A stretch of DNA of 64,000 nt from an uncultured Aquimarina sp. (GCA_947501475.1 CANMWA010000014.1:62001-126000), one strand, 5' to 3'; counted from the first letter of the stretch, positions 44,621-54,050 are shown. Made by a program: numbers and translations. Notes: generated from the letters alone by a model not told the origin.

Positions 44621-46450
44621 ATGTTCAATAGTATTAAATTTAGAGTGTTATTAATTTTTGTTTTGGTCAGTATTTTGCCATTAGCTGGTTTTGTGATATG
44701 GGAATACAACCAATCTATAGATAGACTAAGTCAACGAAGTTTTGAGCAACTTAAAACTGTACGAGAAATAAAAAAAAGGGAGATCGAATGGTATTTTTCT
44801 AAAATAGAAACAGAAACAGGTTTGTTTGCGCAGAGTAATTTTGCAGTGAATGCAATGAAAGAATTTAAAAAGGCATTTGCAGAAATGAATACTAAAACTA
44901 TAGTATCTATTGATTACAAAGAAAATCTTCAAAAATATTATCAAGAGCAGTTAATGAATATACCATCACATATTCAGAAACAAGAGGTACATATTGAAAA
45001 ACTATTACCCGATAATAATGGAAGTACACTCTTACAACATCAATATTTAATGGACACAAAGGCAAATTTTGAAAACATGCCATATTTTGATGTCCATAGT
45101 AAATATCACAAATCATTATCTTCCTTTATTAAAAGGTATGATATATATGACTTATTTTTGGTAGAAGATGAAACGGGCTATATTGTCTATAGTGTAGCAA
45201 AAGAGATAGATTATGCCACTAGTTTATTGTCTGGTCCTTATGCAAATTCAAATATTGGTAAATTATATCGTAAAATACGATATACAGGGTTAAAAAACGA
45301 AACCATAATCTGTGATTTTGAAAGATATCTGCCCTCTAACTTTGCTCCAGCAGCCTTTATTGCTGCTCCAATTTTTGATAATGATACAAAGATCGGAACT
45401 CTTATTTTACAAGTGCCACTAAAAAAAATTAATGAAATTGCCATAGGTACCAAGGCTTGGGAAGAGGAAGGACTTGGTAAAACAGGAGAAACATATATTG
45501 TTGGTCAAGATTTCAAGATGAGAACAGACTCTAGGTTTATTATTGAATCTTCAAAAGAGTATTTAGAATCTGTAAAAAATGCTGGAACAGCTACTCAAGT
45601 AGAAATTGACCTGATGGATTATTATAAAACTAGTGTATTATTTCAAGGTGTGCACACTGATGCTGTAAGTAAAGCGCTGGCAGGCAATTCTGGAACTATG
45701 ATTACTCCTGATTATAGAAACGTAGAAGTACTTAGTTCTTATTCTTCTCTTACTATAGGTCAAATGTCTTGGGCTTTTCTGGCTGAAATTGATGCACAAG
45801 AGGTATTTCTTTCTGTACGACAAGGGGCCCGAAAATCAATTCTGGTATTATCCTTTGTTTCGTTTTTTACTATTATAGCTTCGATTTTATTAGCAAGAAC
45901 TATATATATTCCTATTCGTTCTTTGGCTAAATCTGCATTAGAATTGGGTAAAGGAAATTTTGATGTACGGGTTGATGTTCTTTATAAAGATGAACTAGGA
46001 ATTTTGGCAGATACTTTTAATCAGACCATATCTAATCTTAAAAAAGGAAGACAAGAAATAGTGTCTAAAAATGAATTACTGAATCAACAAAAAGATGAAC
46101 TTGCTATAAAATCCAAAAACCTACTAAGTCTCAACGAACAAATTTCTACACTCAACACATCTTTGGATAAAAAAGTGAAAGAAAGAACTGCCAAATTAGA
46201 ACAGCAGAATGAAAAATTAATGAAGTATGCTTATTTTAACTCTCATCATCTTAGAGGGCCTGTATGCTCAATTCTTGGTATCTTAAACCTCATTAAATTA
46301 GAACCTGATAACGAAAATATAGAGGAATACCTCAAGTTACTTGATGAATCAACCCAGGAATTAGATAAACTAATACACATTACACAAGATTTATTAGACG
46401 AAGCCAAGTTTAAAGATATTCAAAAAAAATACAGATTTGATAACTCATAA
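44621..46450 (+). CDS. Cache-HAMP sensor with DHp helix pair but no ATPase domain
   Basis: 609 residues. Membrane helix (~8-28), a large periplasmic Cache-type sensor (~35-405), second helix (~407-427), HAMP (~430-480: RSLAKSALELGKGNFDVRVDV), a coiled coil (~485-530), and a DHp segment with YFNSHHLRGPVCSILGILNL (His near 542). The protein ends ~65 residues later, immediately after the second DHp helix. The HATPase domain is missing and nothing downstream encodes it. It cannot autophosphorylate by itself; it might be phosphorylated in trans or act by dimerising with other kinases (inference). Confidence 0.88.
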   Translation: MFNSIKFRVLLIFVLVSILPLAGFVIWEYNQSIDRLSQRSFEQLKTVREIKKREIEWYFSKIETETGLFAQSNFAVNAMKEFKKAFAEMNTKTIVSIDYKENLQKYYQEQLMNIPSHIQKQEVHIEKLLPDNNGSTLLQHQYLMDTKANFENMPYFDVHSKYHKSLSSFIKRYDIYDLFLVEDETGYIVYSVAKEIDYATSLLSGPYANSNIGKLYRKIRYTGLKNETIICDFERYLPSNFAPAAFIAAPIFDNDTKIGTLILQVPLKKINEIAIGTKAWEEEGLGKTGETYIVGQDFKMRTDSRFIIESSKEYLESVKNAGTATQVEIDLMDYYKTSVLFQGVHTDAVSKALAGNSGTMITPDYRNVEVLSSYSSLTIGQMSWAFLAEIDAQEVFLSVRQGARKSILVLSFVSFFTIIASILLARTIYIPIRSLAKSALELGKGNFDVRVDVLYKDELGILADTFNQTISNLKKGRQEIVSKNELLNQQKDELAIKSKNLLSLNEQISTLNTSLDKKVKERTAKLEQQNEKLMKYAYFNSHHLRGPVCSILGILNLIKLEPDNENIEEYLKLLDESTQELDKLIHITQDLLDEAKFKDIQKKYRFDNS

Positions 46451-46755
46451 ATAAAAACAAAAGTTGCATTTTTATAAGAGTATGTACTACCAACTAATAT
46501 TGATGTATAGAATCCTGAAGGAGGTAGCACTATACTGTCGATAACCCGCGTTAACACGGTAATCTTTAATCTAATCAAATAATTTTTATCACGGTATTAT
46601 AATACCATAGGCATATCATCATGTGGTAGCATGAATCTTTTAAGCTTAAGAAAGGTTTACATATAAAAACTGGTGTTTTTCGAAGAGCAGCTATAGATAA
46701 AGAATAGTATTTAATATATTTTTTTAAATTGCAATGTTTATTTTAATAGCGCCCC
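46451..46755. other. Intergenic region with repeat copy 5
   Basis: About 305 bp. It contains repeat copy 5 (46564-46676); the rest shows no supportable feature. Confidence 0.6.
46564..46676 (+). repeat. Dispersed ~115-bp intergenic repeat, copy 5
   Basis: Blocks: TTTAATCTAATCAAATAATT, TATTATAATACCATAG, GCATATCATCATG, TGGTAGCATG, TCTT-ttaagctt-AAGA, TATAAAAACTGG. This is the most diverged copy; its stem TCTT/AAGA keeps pairing with bases different from TCTAG/CTAGA in copy 1. Confidence 0.75.
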
Positions 46756-48144
46756 ATGAAAAATGTAACATATTACCTACTCATTTTTGTAATAATTTTT
46801 ATCACATCATGTAACAAAGATTCTGATTTTATTGAAAATAATTCAATCTATGAAGCTGATGCAGAGGATTTAGATGCTAATGGATTACCCAAGATTCTCT
46901 TTGAAGTTCAATTACCTGTACTAACCAACAATAAAGAATATACTATTGATATTACTCAATGGGATATTCCTATTAATCGTACAGATGCACTTAAAACAAC
47001 AACTAACTTGCAAGCAGCAATCGATTGGGCTCACCAAGAAGACTATGGCCGGGTTATATTACCTAAGGGAGAATATTTGGTAGGTGAAGATGTGAACGAA
47101 ATTTACCAGGGAGGTATTACGATTTATGGTGATACCGAATTTATTTTCAGTGAAGGTGCTATTTTAGAAATTGATACTAATAACAAATGGAACTACTGTG
47201 TTATTAGCTTAGATGGAGATAATATCATTATTCGTGATGGTATTATAAAAGGCGACCGAGATACACATGTTTTTACACCCCGTGATACAGACGGAAAGAC
47301 TGCTCATGATGAAGGCCATGGTATTTGTGTTTGGAACACAAGTAATAAAGTATTAATTGAAAATATGGAAATCCATAATTTGACCGGGGATGGCTCTTTA
47401 GTAGTAGATTCAAATGATATTACATATACGAATAACAATATTTATAATAATAGACGTCAAGGTATTTCAATAGTCGGCGGTAAGCGTATTGAAATAAAAG
47501 ATAATGAAATACATCATATTAGTGGGACTAGTCCACAATTTGGTATTGATATTGAAGGCCCTGGACGTGTAGATGAAGATATATTGATTCAAAAAAATTA
47601 TTTTCATCACAATACAGGTGGAGATATTGTAAATGCTACTGGTGAAAATGTGTATATCCTTGATAATATTATGGAGCAAGGTGAGGGTAGCAAATATGTA
47701 GATGGGCCTATTGTTAGCTGGCACAAAACTCATAATATTATTGCCAGAAATACTATAACTATGGAAACAGGCTCTGTTAATGGTCGATTAGGGTATATCC
47801 AGTACTCAGGCGGCGGAGATAAAGGTCATAATCGTGCAACCTATGTGCATGAAAATGTTTGTAATAGTTGTGGTATGTATATGTATAAAAGTTCTGATGC
47901 TGATGTTCGCCGTAACAAATTCTATGGTTATTTTGTAGCATTTAGTGAATTTGAGAATGCCATACTAATTGATAATTTAGTTACGTTTTCTGAAGCACAT
48001 CCTAAACTTAGGTTTTGCTGGTCGTATCGTTTTAATGATGTTACAGGTTTTGCTAGCGGAAATTTTTTAGGAGACTCTCCTGAAGAATTACCATTGTCAG
48101 AAACGACACCGCATACATTACAATGTGTGCTTGACGGTTGGTAA
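46756..48144 (+). CDS. Right-handed beta-helix repeat lipoprotein
   Basis: 462 residues. Lipoprotein signal with ITSC lipobox near residue 19. Residues ~75-440 show parallel beta-helix (PbH1) rungs: GGITIYGDTEFIFSEGAILE, NKVLIENMEIHNLTGDGSLV, NNNIYNNRRQGISIVGGKRI, IEIKDNEIHHISG. Such folds occur in polysaccharide lyases, epimerases and glycosidases. No catalytic signature of a single family stands out, so a carbohydrate-active role is only likely, not shown. Surface anchored by the lipid. Confidence 0.85.
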   Translation: MKNVTYYLLIFVIIFITSCNKDSDFIENNSIYEADAEDLDANGLPKILFEVQLPVLTNNKEYTIDITQWDIPINRTDALKTTTNLQAAIDWAHQEDYGRVILPKGEYLVGEDVNEIYQGGITIYGDTEFIFSEGAILEIDTNNKWNYCVISLDGDNIIIRDGIIKGDRDTHVFTPRDTDGKTAHDEGHGICVWNTSNKVLIENMEIHNLTGDGSLVVDSNDITYTNNNIYNNRRQGISIVGGKRIEIKDNEIHHISGTSPQFGIDIEGPGRVDEDILIQKNYFHHNTGGDIVNATGENVYILDNIMEQGEGSKYVDGPIVSWHKTHNIIARNTITMETGSVNGRLGYIQYSGGGDKGHNRATYVHENVCNSCGMYMYKSSDADVRRNKFYGYFVAFSEFENAILIDNLVTFSEAHPKLRFCWSYRFNDVTGFASGNFLGDSPEELPLSETTPHTLQCVLDGW

Positions 48145-48256
48145 TAAACGCTTCTTAAAAGCTAGAGAACCATATTAGCTTGCATACGTAAGTATTCCAT
48201 AGAAAAAATTTGTTTTTTGATGAATTATAAAATTCTTAAAAACTTATCTTCGCGCG

Positions 48257-49156
48257 ATGTGGATGTATTTAGGCCTTTTGGCAGCATTATTTTTAGGAAT
48301 ACATAATTTATGTAAAAAGCATGCGGTACAAGGAAATGAAGTGTTTCCTGTACTTTTGGGTACAACTGTATCAGGGTTTTTATTATTCCTTCCATTTTTT
48401 ATAGGTTCTCTTTACTTCCCGGGATATACTCAAAAAATCGGATTTCATATCACCCCTATTTCTTGGGAAACCCATGGTTTTATTTTTATAAAATCAGTGA
48501 TTATGACAACATCATGGGTTTTGGCATATCAGGCTTTAAAACATTTACCAATAACTATTGTTACTCCTATTCGCTCAGCGGGTCCTTTTTTTACTTTTAT
48601 CGGTGCAATTTTGATTTATCAGGAAAATCCAAACTTTTTACAATGGATAGGATTTTTTCTAATCATTTTCTCTGTGCTATTGTATTCTAGAATTGGAAAA
48701 AAAGAAGGTATTATTTTTAAAAACAATAAATGGATCTTTGCTATTATTGGCGCAACATTTTTAGGGGCTTCTAGTGGTTTATATGATAAGTTTTTAATTC
48801 AGAACTTAGAACTGAATCCACAAACCTTACAATTTTGGTTTTGCTGGTATACGATACTGATTTTATTAGTGATCCTATCTATAACATGGTTCCCAAATGC
48901 TGAAAAACGAAAAGAATTTAAATGGCGTTGGACTATTCCTGCTGTTGGGGTTATGTTACAAACAGCCGATTATTTCTATTTTAAAGCTTTGCAAGACCCT
49001 GATGCATTAATTATGCTATTATCTGCCATAAAACGAAGTCAAATACTAATTGCTGTCGTTATTGGCGGGCTTGTTTTTAAAGAACAAAATAAACGTAAGA
49101 AATTAATCCCTCTATTTGGTATTCTGACAGGTGTGTTTTTGATTTTATACTCTTAA
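48257..49156 (+). CDS. EamA/DMT-family membrane transporter
   Basis: 299 residues, ten hydrophobic segments in two repeated halves of five, as in the drug/metabolite transporter family. Each half has a conserved tail: ITIVTPIRSAGPFFTFIGAILIYQE and ALIMLLSAIKRSQILIAVVIGGLVFKEQ. Substrates in the family include amino acids, sugars and metabolites. TATCTTCG (one base off the -7 consensus) at 48244-48251, with TTTG ~25 bp upstream, gives a leaderless or short mRNA. A terminator follows at 49179. Confidence 0.88.
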   Translation: MWMYLGLLAALFLGIHNLCKKHAVQGNEVFPVLLGTTVSGFLLFLPFFIGSLYFPGYTQKIGFHITPISWETHGFIFIKSVIMTTSWVLAYQALKHLPITIVTPIRSAGPFFTFIGAILIYQENPNFLQWIGFFLIIFSVLLYSRIGKKEGIIFKNNKWIFAIIGATFLGASSGLYDKFLIQNLELNPQTLQFWFCWYTILILLVILSITWFPNAEKRKEFKWRWTIPAVGVMLQTADYFYFKALQDPDALIMLLSAIKRSQILIAVVIGGLVFKEQNKRKKLIPLFGILTGVFLILYS

Positions 49157-49178
49157 TTAAAAAAGGTTCTAAAATAAA

Positions 49179-49209
49179 AAACCAGTATGATGAAAAGTCT
49201 TACTGGTTT
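49179..49209 (+). terminator. Terminator of the EamA gene
   Basis: Stem AAACCAGTA (49179-49187) with TACTGGTTT (49201-49209), 13-nt loop, 23 nt after the stop. Confidence 0.75.
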
Positions 49210-49234
49210 ATATACTTAAAAAATCGAAGTTCTT

Positions 49235-49351
49235 TTATTCCTTTATACCTTCAAAGTCCATCATGAATGCATAAGACAAAGCTGTGCGTTTATATCGTGC
49301 AAAACGTCCCGAAGCACCACCATGACCGGTCTTCATATCGCAATCCATAAT
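49235..49351 (-). pseudogene. 3' remnant of a prolyl oligopeptidase (oligopeptidase B-type)
   Basis: The minus strand reads 38 codons to TAA: IMDCDMKTGHGGASGRF, then ARYKRTALSYAFMMDFEGIKE. GHGGASGRF...YAF is the conserved C-terminus of S9A oligopeptidase B proteins, where the His is the triad His. No earlier part of the gene is present: 5 bp upstream a terminator hairpin begins. So ~95% of the gene has been deleted. Preservation of frame suggests a fairly recent loss. Confidence 0.8.
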
Positions 49352-49355
49352 CAAC

Positions 49356-49388
49356 AAAAAAGCAGTATAACTATTATACTGCTTTTTT
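49356..49388. terminator. Bidirectional terminator
   Basis: A perfect 15-bp stem AAAAAAGCAGTATAA (49356-49370) and its complement (49374-49388), 3-nt loop. It serves the minus-strand gene at 49417 and now abuts the oligopeptidase remnant. Confidence 0.9.
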
Positions 49389-49416
49389 GTTATCGCTTAT
49401 AAAATAAATAACTACT

Positions 49417-49776
49417 CTATTTTTTTGAAGCTATTTGTTCGGTTTCTTTAATATCAATTAAAATCAGCCTCTTTTTATATTGTTTTACCTGGGCATCATT
49501 TTTAGAATCTTTATTGATCACCTCTATTTTATCAACCTCATAAGTAATCATAAATGTTTTACCAACGTACTTTTTCTCATTGAGGTCATATTTTGATACA
49601 GCTTTCTTACTAACAATAGTAAACTCCATTACTTTACCGGTTTGTTTGTTTGTAAAATAATACGCCTTATCAGATTGTCCATTATACGTTACTTCTATTT
49701 CTTCAACTTTATTATTAGTTATAGTCGTAAAACTAGAAGTCAAAATGATTGTAAGTGCTAAAAGAATTTTTTTCAT
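49417..49776 (-). CDS. Small exported protein of unknown function
   Basis: 119 residues from the ATG at 49776, which begins a signal peptide (MKKILLALTIILTSSFTT). An ATG at 49803 puts nine polar residues before it. The mature part is a small mixed-strand domain (YNGQSDKAYYFTNKQTGKVMEF, KYVGKTFMITYEVDKIEVIN) ending in a Lys-rich tail. No family is recognised. It has its own terminator at 49356 and no operon partner. Confidence 0.65.
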   Translation of the reverse strand: MKKILLALTIILTSSFTTITNNKVEEIEVTYNGQSDKAYYFTNKQTGKVMEFTIVSKKAVSKYDLNEKKYVGKTFMITYEVDKIEVINKDSKNDAQVKQYKKRLILIDIKETEQIASKK

Positions 49777-49900
49777 GTTAAAATTGGTTTTTTGGGTATA
49801 CAAATTTAAGTTTATTTCTTCTATAAAGAAACTAAATCAATTTTACTTTCCCTAATACTAATTCCAAATCTAAAAACATAAAATCAAACCAATTCTACTA

Positions 49901-50695
49901 TCAATGCTCTAAAAATAATAATGGAATATCTAATTTTTGTATCATTTGTTGTAAACTATTGATATTAGACTTTTTGGGGACACATAATAATTGAGTGTTT
50001 GTCATCATTACATAAGATGCAAGACCGTTTAATGCATTTGTACCTTCAGAAAATACATACGAAACTTTTTTTCTATCACTATCCAGTGTAGTATTAGATT
50101 GCCTTAAATTTTTCTGATTTTGAATATTAAAAATCCGTACAGGGTTAGTGTTTTTTCGTTTTAAATCGCTAATAATTTCTATCCCTTCTTGTTCTAACAT
50201 TTCACCATAAACTCCCAAAAAAATATCGTTATAAGAATGAAATTTTTGGTCCTCGCCTACTATTAAAATATTAGAGCATTGCTTGAGTACAAAATTTGTA
50301 ATTCCACGACTTAAAAAATTCGCCAATCTATCTTTATGCTTTCCTAAAAGTACTATTTCTGGTTGTCGCTCATCAATATATTCTTTAATGCCATTTTTGA
50401 TATTACCATAAGCAACTTTATACATTATTGAAATATCATTATTCTTTTCAAGTTTTTTTACAATTCGACGCAATCGTGATTTTGTCTTATTGTAATCTTC
50501 ATGAATAGCTCTAATTGCAGAAAATTGATTCTCATGTTTTACTACATCTGTTGGAGATTTAACATGTAACACCTCTACAGAACCATTGATTACTTTAGCT
50601 AATTGCACAGCATTTTTTAAAGCATTCTCTGATGCTTTAGACATATCCATTAATACCAATAAGCGATATTTTAAGTTGTGGGTTTTTATATTCAT
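49901..50695 (-). CDS. Universal stress protein (UspA family)
   Basis: 264 residues, a tandem-length Usp. The N-terminal domain is clear: YRLLVLMDMSKASENALKNA, VEVLHVKSP and the nucleotide-binding C-terminal part LLGKHKDRLANFLSRGITNFVLKQ (G-2x-G-9x-G/S-like spacing only partly kept). The second half (~145-264) is a degenerate Usp fold. These proteins appear under starvation or stress. Stands alone, 424 bp from the divergent ECF sigma gene. Confidence 0.85.
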   Translation of the reverse strand: MNIKTHNLKYRLLVLMDMSKASENALKNAVQLAKVINGSVEVLHVKSPTDVVKHENQFSAIRAIHEDYNKTKSRLRRIVKKLEKNNDISIMYKVAYGNIKNGIKEYIDERQPEIVLLGKHKDRLANFLSRGITNFVLKQCSNILIVGEDQKFHSYNDIFLGVYGEMLEQEGIEIISDLKRKNTNPVRIFNIQNQKNLRQSNTTLDSDRKKVSYVFSEGTNALNGLASYVMMTNTQLLCVPKKSNINSLQQMIQKLDIPLLFLEH

Positions 50696-51119
50696 AGTAA
50701 ATAATATTTAGACATTTTTTTAGCAATACTATTTTTATTTAAAAGAAACACTACATAAATATAATATATTTACTATTAACTGTAAATAGTTTAACTTTTG
50801 GTTAATATAACTATAACATATAAATAAGTTATACGTACACTGCATAGATGCCTTTATATATTTTGAATATACAAACAGAAAATCTTTTGATTTGCAGTAG
50901 GGTAATTTCTTTTGTAACTGTTTGTATAGAAATTAAAACATAAGACTAAATACATAGTAAAATAACATTGTAACAAAAAACTTAGCAATTTCTAATAAAA
51001 ACCTGTCACGTTTTATTTTTTTAAACCTTATAGGGTAAATAACTTGATAATTAAATTGTTGTTTTTAGTAAATTTAGTCATAACAGTTCTATACCTCCTT
51101 AGGTTAAAACCATATATGA
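50696..51119. other. Divergent intergenic region upstream of the second ECF sigma
   Basis: 424 bp. At 50895-50928 it holds CAGTAGGGTA, then TGTTT at the same offset as in the 34-bp elements at 24666, 25393 and 25684, a partial match. The rest is AT-rich without a supportable feature. Confidence 0.45.
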
Positions 51120-51689
51120 ATGAAACATAAGAATTTTGGATTAAATGAAGCATCGTTCGAAAAATTAGTAATTGATTTAAAAAAAAATGACACTTATTTT
51201 TTTGAACAAGTATTTCTTAAACAATTTGAAGAAACTATGAATTATCTACGCAGAGAATATAGATCTAGTAGTGAAGAAGCATACGATGCTACCATGGATA
51301 CCTTGATTGAGTTCAGAACTCGTTTTGTAGATGGCAAACTGCAATATGGAAACTTACGTTTTTTATTTACTAAGATCGCTTCTCAAATGTTATTAAGAAA
51401 CCGTAAGAAAAACACTGCTGGTATAGACGGCGAAACATTTTTGAGTGAAGACGCAGATACTGAACCAGAAGACTTACAAGGGTTAAGCCAGCTTAATATT
51501 GCATGGAAATCATTAGGTGAAGCATGCAAACAATTACTTACCTGGCATTTTTATGGTAAAATGAAATTGTCTGAAATAGCTGAAGAAACCCAGAAAACAC
51601 CAGCAACGATCAGAAAACAAAAAGAACGTTGTGTAAAAAAACTTAAAGACCAGTTTGGCATAAAAACAATACAAAGTCATGAAGGATAA
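51120..51689 (+). CDS. ECF-like RNA polymerase sigma factor
   Basis: 189 residues. Region 2 is divergent (YLRREYRSSSEEAYDATMDTLIEFRTRF); region 4 is typical (LGEACKQLLTWHFYGKMKLSEIAEETQKTPATIRKQKERCVKKL). It belongs to sigma-70-like factors seen next to TPR membrane proteins in Bacteroidota. The start ATG at 51120 is preferred to an ATG 4 nt earlier in another frame. The stop overlaps the next start by 11 bp, so its partner is translationally coupled. It may control the secreted protease and CHAT genes that follow (inference). Confidence 0.85.
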   Translation: MKHKNFGLNEASFEKLVIDLKKNDTYFFEQVFLKQFEETMNYLRREYRSSSEEAYDATMDTLIEFRTRFVDGKLQYGNLRFLFTKIASQMLLRNRKKNTAGIDGETFLSEDADTEPEDLQGLSQLNIAWKSLGEACKQLLTWHFYGKMKLSEIAEETQKTPATIRKQKERCVKKLKDQFGIKTIQSHEG

Positions 51690-52365
51690 ACTAAATAAAC
51701 TTTTGGACCCTAGTATTTCAAAAAAAGAAGAAGATCTTATTTTTGAAGAGATCATGAAAAAAAAGCATGACCAAGACCTAAAAACTAAGTGGCGGGAAAT
51801 ACTTAGTACTAAATATGGTATTAATAAAGAGAGTATTATTCTAAAAAAGAAAAACTCGACATCTAAGATTATAAAAATCTTTCTAGCTACAGCAGCTTGT
51901 ATTAGTTTAATCGTTGCTTTTCAGTTTTTCTACAATACACCTCCTACTCCTTATACAATAGCACAACACTATATTAATAACCAAGAAATATTACATCCAG
52001 GAGCTTCAAAGGGTATTACAGAAGAGAATCAGAATAGAATATTAGCCATTCATGCCTTCAATAATAAGAATTATAGGCAATCGATAAAGTATTTTCAGAA
52101 TTTAAATGAAGCTAATGACGAAGATGTATACTATTATGGATTAGCTCTTTTACTAAACAATCAATATCCAGAAGCTATCCAAAAATTCGAAAGTAATAAT
52201 AACGATAATAGATTTAGAGAAGAAATAAATTGGTATCAGTCACTGGCATACATACTCGACAAACAAAATGCAAAAGCAAAAATAGTATTAGAGCAAATTA
52301 ACAAAACCGATTGGAATTATACTCAAGCACAAGAATTACTGCAAAAACTAGACTCTAATTTTTAA
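51679..52365 (+). CDS. Membrane TPR protein, candidate anti-sigma factor
   Basis: 228 residues. An N-terminal charged cytoplasmic part (1-~65: EEDLIFEEIMKKKHDQDLKT), one helix (~68-87: IIKIFLATAACISLIVAFQFF), and a periplasmic part with two to three TPR-like helical hairpins (AIHAFNNKNYRQSIKYFQNL, DEDVYYYGLALLLNNQYPEA). Coupling to the sigma gene and this topology fit an anti-sigma that senses an envelope signal through its TPR side. No known anti-sigma domain is recognised, so the role is inferred from context. Confidence 0.75.
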   Translation: MKDKLNKLLDPSISKKEEDLIFEEIMKKKHDQDLKTKWREILSTKYGINKESIILKKKNSTSKIIKIFLATAACISLIVAFQFFYNTPPTPYTIAQHYINNQEILHPGASKGITEENQNRILAIHAFNNKNYRQSIKYFQNLNEANDEDVYYYGLALLLNNQYPEAIQKFESNNNDNRFREEINWYQSLAYILDKQNAKAKIVLEQINKTDWNYTQAQELLQKLDSNF

Positions 52366-52406
52366 ATATCATACGCTAACAAATTAAAACCTTAACTCAC
52401 TTGAAA

Positions 52407-54029
52407 ATGAAAACAATTAAACTCTTATTTCTTTTATTTTTTATACTACAATTTCAGTTTTCGGCTTTTGGTCAACAAACTAAGCAAGTAACTAAAGAAA
52501 CCTTACAACAAAATAAGGACGATGATGATGATGATGATGACGATGATTGCGACGACGACGACGATGACGATGACAAGGATGATAATTGCATTATCAAGCA
52601 CCCATCTCTATTTTTTGTAAAATTAAATCCAAGTATTACTGAAGCCGAAGTAGATCTTTTGTTAGACGAATTAAATGCCGATGAGATTTGGCATCGGCCA
52701 GAAATCAATCTTAGATTATGGGATACACGAATGTTTCCTTATACAAATACTGCAGGGCAATCAGTAACTAATATAGATCGACAAATCGCAGGTGCACAAG
52801 GAAAAACAGGTGTTGACGGAGTCGATTTTAACATCGGTCATATCGTTCCTAGAACTCCGGTAGATATTCCAGGGGTTTGCTTTCAAAATATGGCTCCAAA
52901 ATACCCGGTAGGTAATAATCCAATCAAAATTTCAATTTTTGATACAGGATATACTCCCGTTGCCGGAAGTTTTCCTGGATATTCATTCATTATTCCCGAA
53001 TATACAGGATATGATTATATCGATGACGACCAAACACCAGAAGATCTCAATGGTCATGGGACACATATAGCAGGAGTTGTTCACCATCTGTTAAGTTATG
53101 GTGGTGGTCCATCTTCAGTTTCTTTTGATATTAGAAAAACCCATGATGCACAAGGTCAAGGATTCGTGTCAAATCTTATTCCTGCAATATTAGATGCTGT
53201 AAATGAAGGAGCAGATATTTTAAATTTTAGTTTCAGCTATCAAAATAAAAATGTTAACACAGTAGGGAAACCTTTAAGGCTTGCCGTAGATTATGCCGAA
53301 CAAATGGGAGCTTTGGTAATTGCAGCTGCAGGTAATACAAACGAGAATAACGATTCTGATGGTATTATTTCTTTTCCAGCTTCTTATCCTAATAACAATA
53401 TTCTTTCAGTTGCTTCTACCAGTTGTGACAAAAAACTAAGCCCATTTAGTAGTTATGGTCAATTTTCAGTCGATGTAGGAATATTAGGAGATAACATTCC
53501 AGGGCCGGGATTAAACGGAGCTGTTGCCTACCAATCGGGTACTTCTTTTGCCACTGCTAATGTAACAGCTATGTCGGCAATTTTGGCGACCTATCAAACT
53601 ACTTTTAACTACCAAAATATCAAATGTAGTTTAATTAATACTTCTACTACTTCATCAGATATGTTTGAAAAGGTTGTATCGAATGGTATTCTTAATTTTA
53701 CTGCAGCATTTAATCAAATCGATATGGGTTGTAATTCAACAAATGTAAACAAGGCTATTAAATCTTTGACCAAAAAAGAGTCTTTTCTGTTTCCAAATCC
53801 TTTTAATGAAACACTACAATTGCAGATCAAAGGTGTTGAGAGTAAAAAATGTATTATATCAATTTATAACCAAACAGGTGTGCTATTAATGCAAGATGAT
53901 TATTTATTAAATAATAAGACTACAGTAGTACAACTTACCAAAACACAGCAATTAACTCCTGGAGTTTATTTTATAAAAATGAATACAGAAAATATTTCTA
54001 AAACAGAGGTTGTTATTAAAAACAAATAA
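52407..54029 (+). CDS. T9SS-exported subtilase (S8) with poly-Asp leader
   Basis: 540 residues from the ATG at 52407 (an in-frame TTG precedes it by 6 nt). Signal peptide, then a near-pure Asp tract (~38-58), a short propeptide-like region, the S8 domain with Asp179 (ISIFDTG), His217 (GHGTHIAG), Asn310 (AAAGNTN) and Ser380 (SGTSFATA), and a T9SS type A tail (~460-540: FLFPNPFNETLQLQIKG). The triad is complete. It is secreted, possibly Ca-dependent through the Asp tract (inference). Placed 35 nt after the TPR gene, so co-transcribed with the sigma factor; a strong terminator follows. Confidence 0.92.
   Translation: MKTIKLLFLLFFILQFQFSAFGQQTKQVTKETLQQNKDDDDDDDDDDCDDDDDDDDKDDNCIIKHPSLFFVKLNPSITEAEVDLLLDELNADEIWHRPEINLRLWDTRMFPYTNTAGQSVTNIDRQIAGAQGKTGVDGVDFNIGHIVPRTPVDIPGVCFQNMAPKYPVGNNPIKISIFDTGYTPVAGSFPGYSFIIPEYTGYDYIDDDQTPEDLNGHGTHIAGVVHHLLSYGGGPSSVSFDIRKTHDAQGQGFVSNLIPAILDAVNEGADILNFSFSYQNKNVNTVGKPLRLAVDYAEQMGALVIAAAGNTNENNDSDGIISFPASYPNNNILSVASTSCDKKLSPFSSYGQFSVDVGILGDNIPGPGLNGAVAYQSGTSFATANVTAMSAILATYQTTFNYQNIKCSLINTSTTSSDMFEKVVSNGILNFTAAFNQIDMGCNSTNVNKAIKSLTKKESFLFPNPFNETLQLQIKGVESKKCIISIYNQTGVLLMQDDYLLNNKTTVVQLTKTQQLTPGVYFIKMNTENISKTEVVIKNK
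52514..52580 (+). repeat. GAT/GAC microsatellite encoding the Asp tract
   Basis: About 20 consecutive Asp codons, interrupted by one TGC and one AAG, in the subtilase gene. Triplet slippage would change tract length without breaking the frame. Confidence 0.8.
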
Positions 54030-54050
54030 CAATCTAAATTTTTAATCTAA

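Noticed and set aside
49235..49351. Small peptide gene
   Set aside because: The sequence is the conserved C-terminus of oligopeptidase B, so a remnant explains it better.
52472..52708. Minus-strand frame rich in Ser
   Set aside because: It is only the antisense reading of the GAT/GAC Asp tract.
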